Below are positions 62,666 through 64,000 of a stretch of 64,000 nt of DNA, one piece after another. The DNA comes from Musa acuminata AAA Group (Eukaryota; Streptophyta; Magnoliopsida; Zingiberales; Musaceae). The DNA is taken from the NCBI RefSeq assembly GCF_036884655.1, contig NC_088355.1:23715501-23779500 (forward strand), read 5' to 3'. How positions within the stretch are numbered: the first letter of the stretch is position 1; each line of letters begins with the position of its first letter. The notes under the pieces are model-generated. The model did no database searches, was not told where the DNA came from, and saw only the letters and a program-made list of their open reading frames with translations. A program made the translations under genes and the position numbers.

Positions 62666-64000
62666 ATGATATCTGAGGAGGTATTCAATGCTAAATTCGA
62701 AGCCTTCGAGGCGCGAATGGAGGATAAGATTGGGATGCTCTTTACCGAACTCAGATTGGGCCGACCACTAAGCCCGAAGAAATCACATCAAGGAGAGAGC
62801 TTTACCCAATCGCACCAAGCCCAAAGATATGACTTCCAAGAGAGGAGAAGCTCTATGACCAACCTCAACTATCCATGCATGAGAGTGGACTTCCCTAGAT
62901 GGGAAGAAGGAGACCCGATTGGTTGGATCTCACACGCGGAGCGATATTTTCGGTACCACAAAATCGCAGATGCATCTTTGGTGAAAATTGCAGCTATACA
63001 TCTTGAAGGGGATGCTATACAGTGGTTTAAACAGTTTGAACATACTTATGGAGTCCTTTCATGGCAACAATTCAAAGAAGGACTACTGATCCGCTTCAGA
63101 CCAACCGATTACGAGAATATTGACGAACAACTAGCAAAGATCCGACAAACCTCCACCATTCAGGAGTACCAAACCAGGTTTGAAAGGTTATCTAATCAAA
63201 ATCATGATTGGTCTCAAAAACAGCTATTGAGGACCTTCATTGAGGGCTTGAAGCCGGAGATCCGAGGAGAAGTTAAAGCGCGACAACCGTATACGCTTAT
63301 GGCAGCCATCTCTTTCGCACGTCATCAAGAGGAGCAATTGAACCATGAAGCTCGGAGGACTAGGGTCGTTCCTCAACCAGTAATATTGAAGCCCTCAACC
63401 CCCCCTACTGTCGACCAAGTCCCTACACCAAAGAGGTTAATAAGAGAAGAGCTTCGGGAGCGATATACGAAGGGGTTATGTTGGCATTGTGACGAGCAGT
63501 GGAGTCGTGAGCATCGCTGTAGTAAAGGGGGACTTCTTATGATTGAACCGATAGAAGAAGAGGTCATTGAACATTCAGAAGAGAGCCTTGAAGAAAAAGA
63601 TGCAGAAGAAGAGCCACAACCGACTGAAGTTACGGTACATACACTAGCTGGTTACTCAAACCCGCAAACGATGAAAGTTGAAGGCCTTCTCAAACAACAA
63701 CCAATCACTGTTCTCATCGACACGGGAAGTACTACTAACTTCCTAAATAGTAAGCTTGCTGTTCGAATATCATTACCTATCAAGAATCGCTGCAGGTTTG
63801 ATATTAAGGTCACAGATGGACGGATTTTAAATTGTGATCATAGGCACCCGCAGGAGAAACTATTGCTGCAGGACCAAGAGATAATTGCAGATTTCTTCCT
63901 TCTCCCTCTTAATAATCATGAGGCCATGCTCAGAATTAAATGGTTGACGACATTAGGTGATATTTCCTGGAATTTTATGAAACTAATTATGAAATTTTAC
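62666..64000 (+). CDS. G2 gag-protease (start of gag-pol), open to window end
   Basis: 445 codons from ATG 62666 with no stop; continues beyond the window. Gag capsid region includes WISHAERYF, AAIHLEGDAIQWF and YQTRFERLS. A knuckle-like CX2CX7HXC is at C272, C275, H283, C285. An acidic linker (about 293-318) is followed by the retropepsin site D352-T-G-S-T and IADFFLLPL. Intact here, against the multiply broken gag of G1. Gag packages RNA; the protease would mature the polyprotein. Whether pol downstream is intact cannot be seen. Confidence 0.88.
   Translation, partial: MISEEVFNAKFEAFEARMEDKIGMLFTELRLGRPLSPKKSHQGESFTQSHQAQRYDFQERRSSMTNLNYPCMRVDFPRWEEGDPIGWISHAERYFRYHKIADASLVKIAAIHLEGDAIQWFKQFEHTYGVLSWQQFKEGLLIRFRPTDYENIDEQLAKIRQTSTIQEYQTRFERLSNQNHDWSQKQLLRTFIEGLKPEIRGEVKARQPYTLMAAISFARHQEEQLNHEARRTRVVPQPVILKPSTPPTVDQVPTPKRLIREELRERYTKGLCWHCDEQWSREHRCSKGGLLMIEPIEEEVIEHSEESLEEKDAEEEPQPTEVTVHTLAGYSNPQTMKVEGLLKQQPITVLIDTGSTTNFLNSKLAVRISLPIKNRCRFDIKVTDGRILNCDHRHPQEKLLLQDQEIIADFFLLPLNNHEAMLRIKWLTTLGDISWNFMKLIMKFY

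Larger units (their letters stand above)
60894..64000 (+). mobile_element. second chromovirus (G2) of the G1 family, 5' part
   Basis: 5' LTR, primer-binding site, leader, and gag-protease frame running off the window end. Same family as 24630-30321, but with an open gag frame and a longer leader. It inserted into LINE copy 14. Confidence 0.92.

Overview
The window is repeat-dense plant nuclear DNA. I see no ordinary single-copy host gene. It is a nest of LTR and non-LTR retrotransposons, and the families (Sirevirus-type Ty1/copia, chromodomain Ty3/gypsy, L1-clade LINEs with a DUF4283-type ORF1 and a zf-RVT C-terminus) point to a flowering plant. I cannot name the species. The most abundant element is one LINE family, present in at least fourteen pieces, both orientations, from about 50 bp to nearly 5.9 kb.

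Layout. 1-1882: deleted LINE (-). 2085-6826: Sirevirus remnant (-) with gag, protease, integrase, RT and RNase H pieces plus part of an LTR. That LTR holds a LINE tail, and the LINE tail holds a small tRNA-Ala/LINE-tail chimera (6562-6678). 6827-7258: inverted LTR piece. 7259-14489: three copies of a long chromovirus-type LTR around a decayed gag. 14490-23491: three LINEs, head-to-head and tandem, one with an intact 1206-codon ORF2. 23492-23880: divergent LTR end. 23902-24629 and 30322-30497: two halves of one degraded plant-transposon-type ORF, split by a complete chromovirus (24630-30321) with a perfect 5-bp target duplication. 30500-36376: almost full-length LINE (-) with intact ORF1 and 5' UTR but broken ORF2. 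36525-47889: Sirevirus LTR pair with a 1.4-kb internal remnant. Its 3' LTR is split by a non-coding LTR element (40524-47236) that itself holds four LINE pieces. 47890-50902: LTR end and a copia RNase H fragment with flanks. 50903-55221: Sirevirus LTR (-) plus 3' internal region, with a LINE in the LTR. 55222-60893: two adjacent LINEs (-). 60894-64000: 5' part of a second chromovirus of the 24630 family, whose gag-protease frame is still open at the window end.

The LINE endonuclease/RT is the shared engine. It made the LINE copies and very probably the tRNA chimera, whose 15-bp target duplication begins with AAAA on the inserted strand and whose 3' end imitates the LINE tail. The insertion order can be read from nesting: Sirevirus LTR, then non-coding LTR element, then LINEs; host-like ORF, then chromovirus; Sirevirus LTR, then LINE tail, then tRNA chimera.
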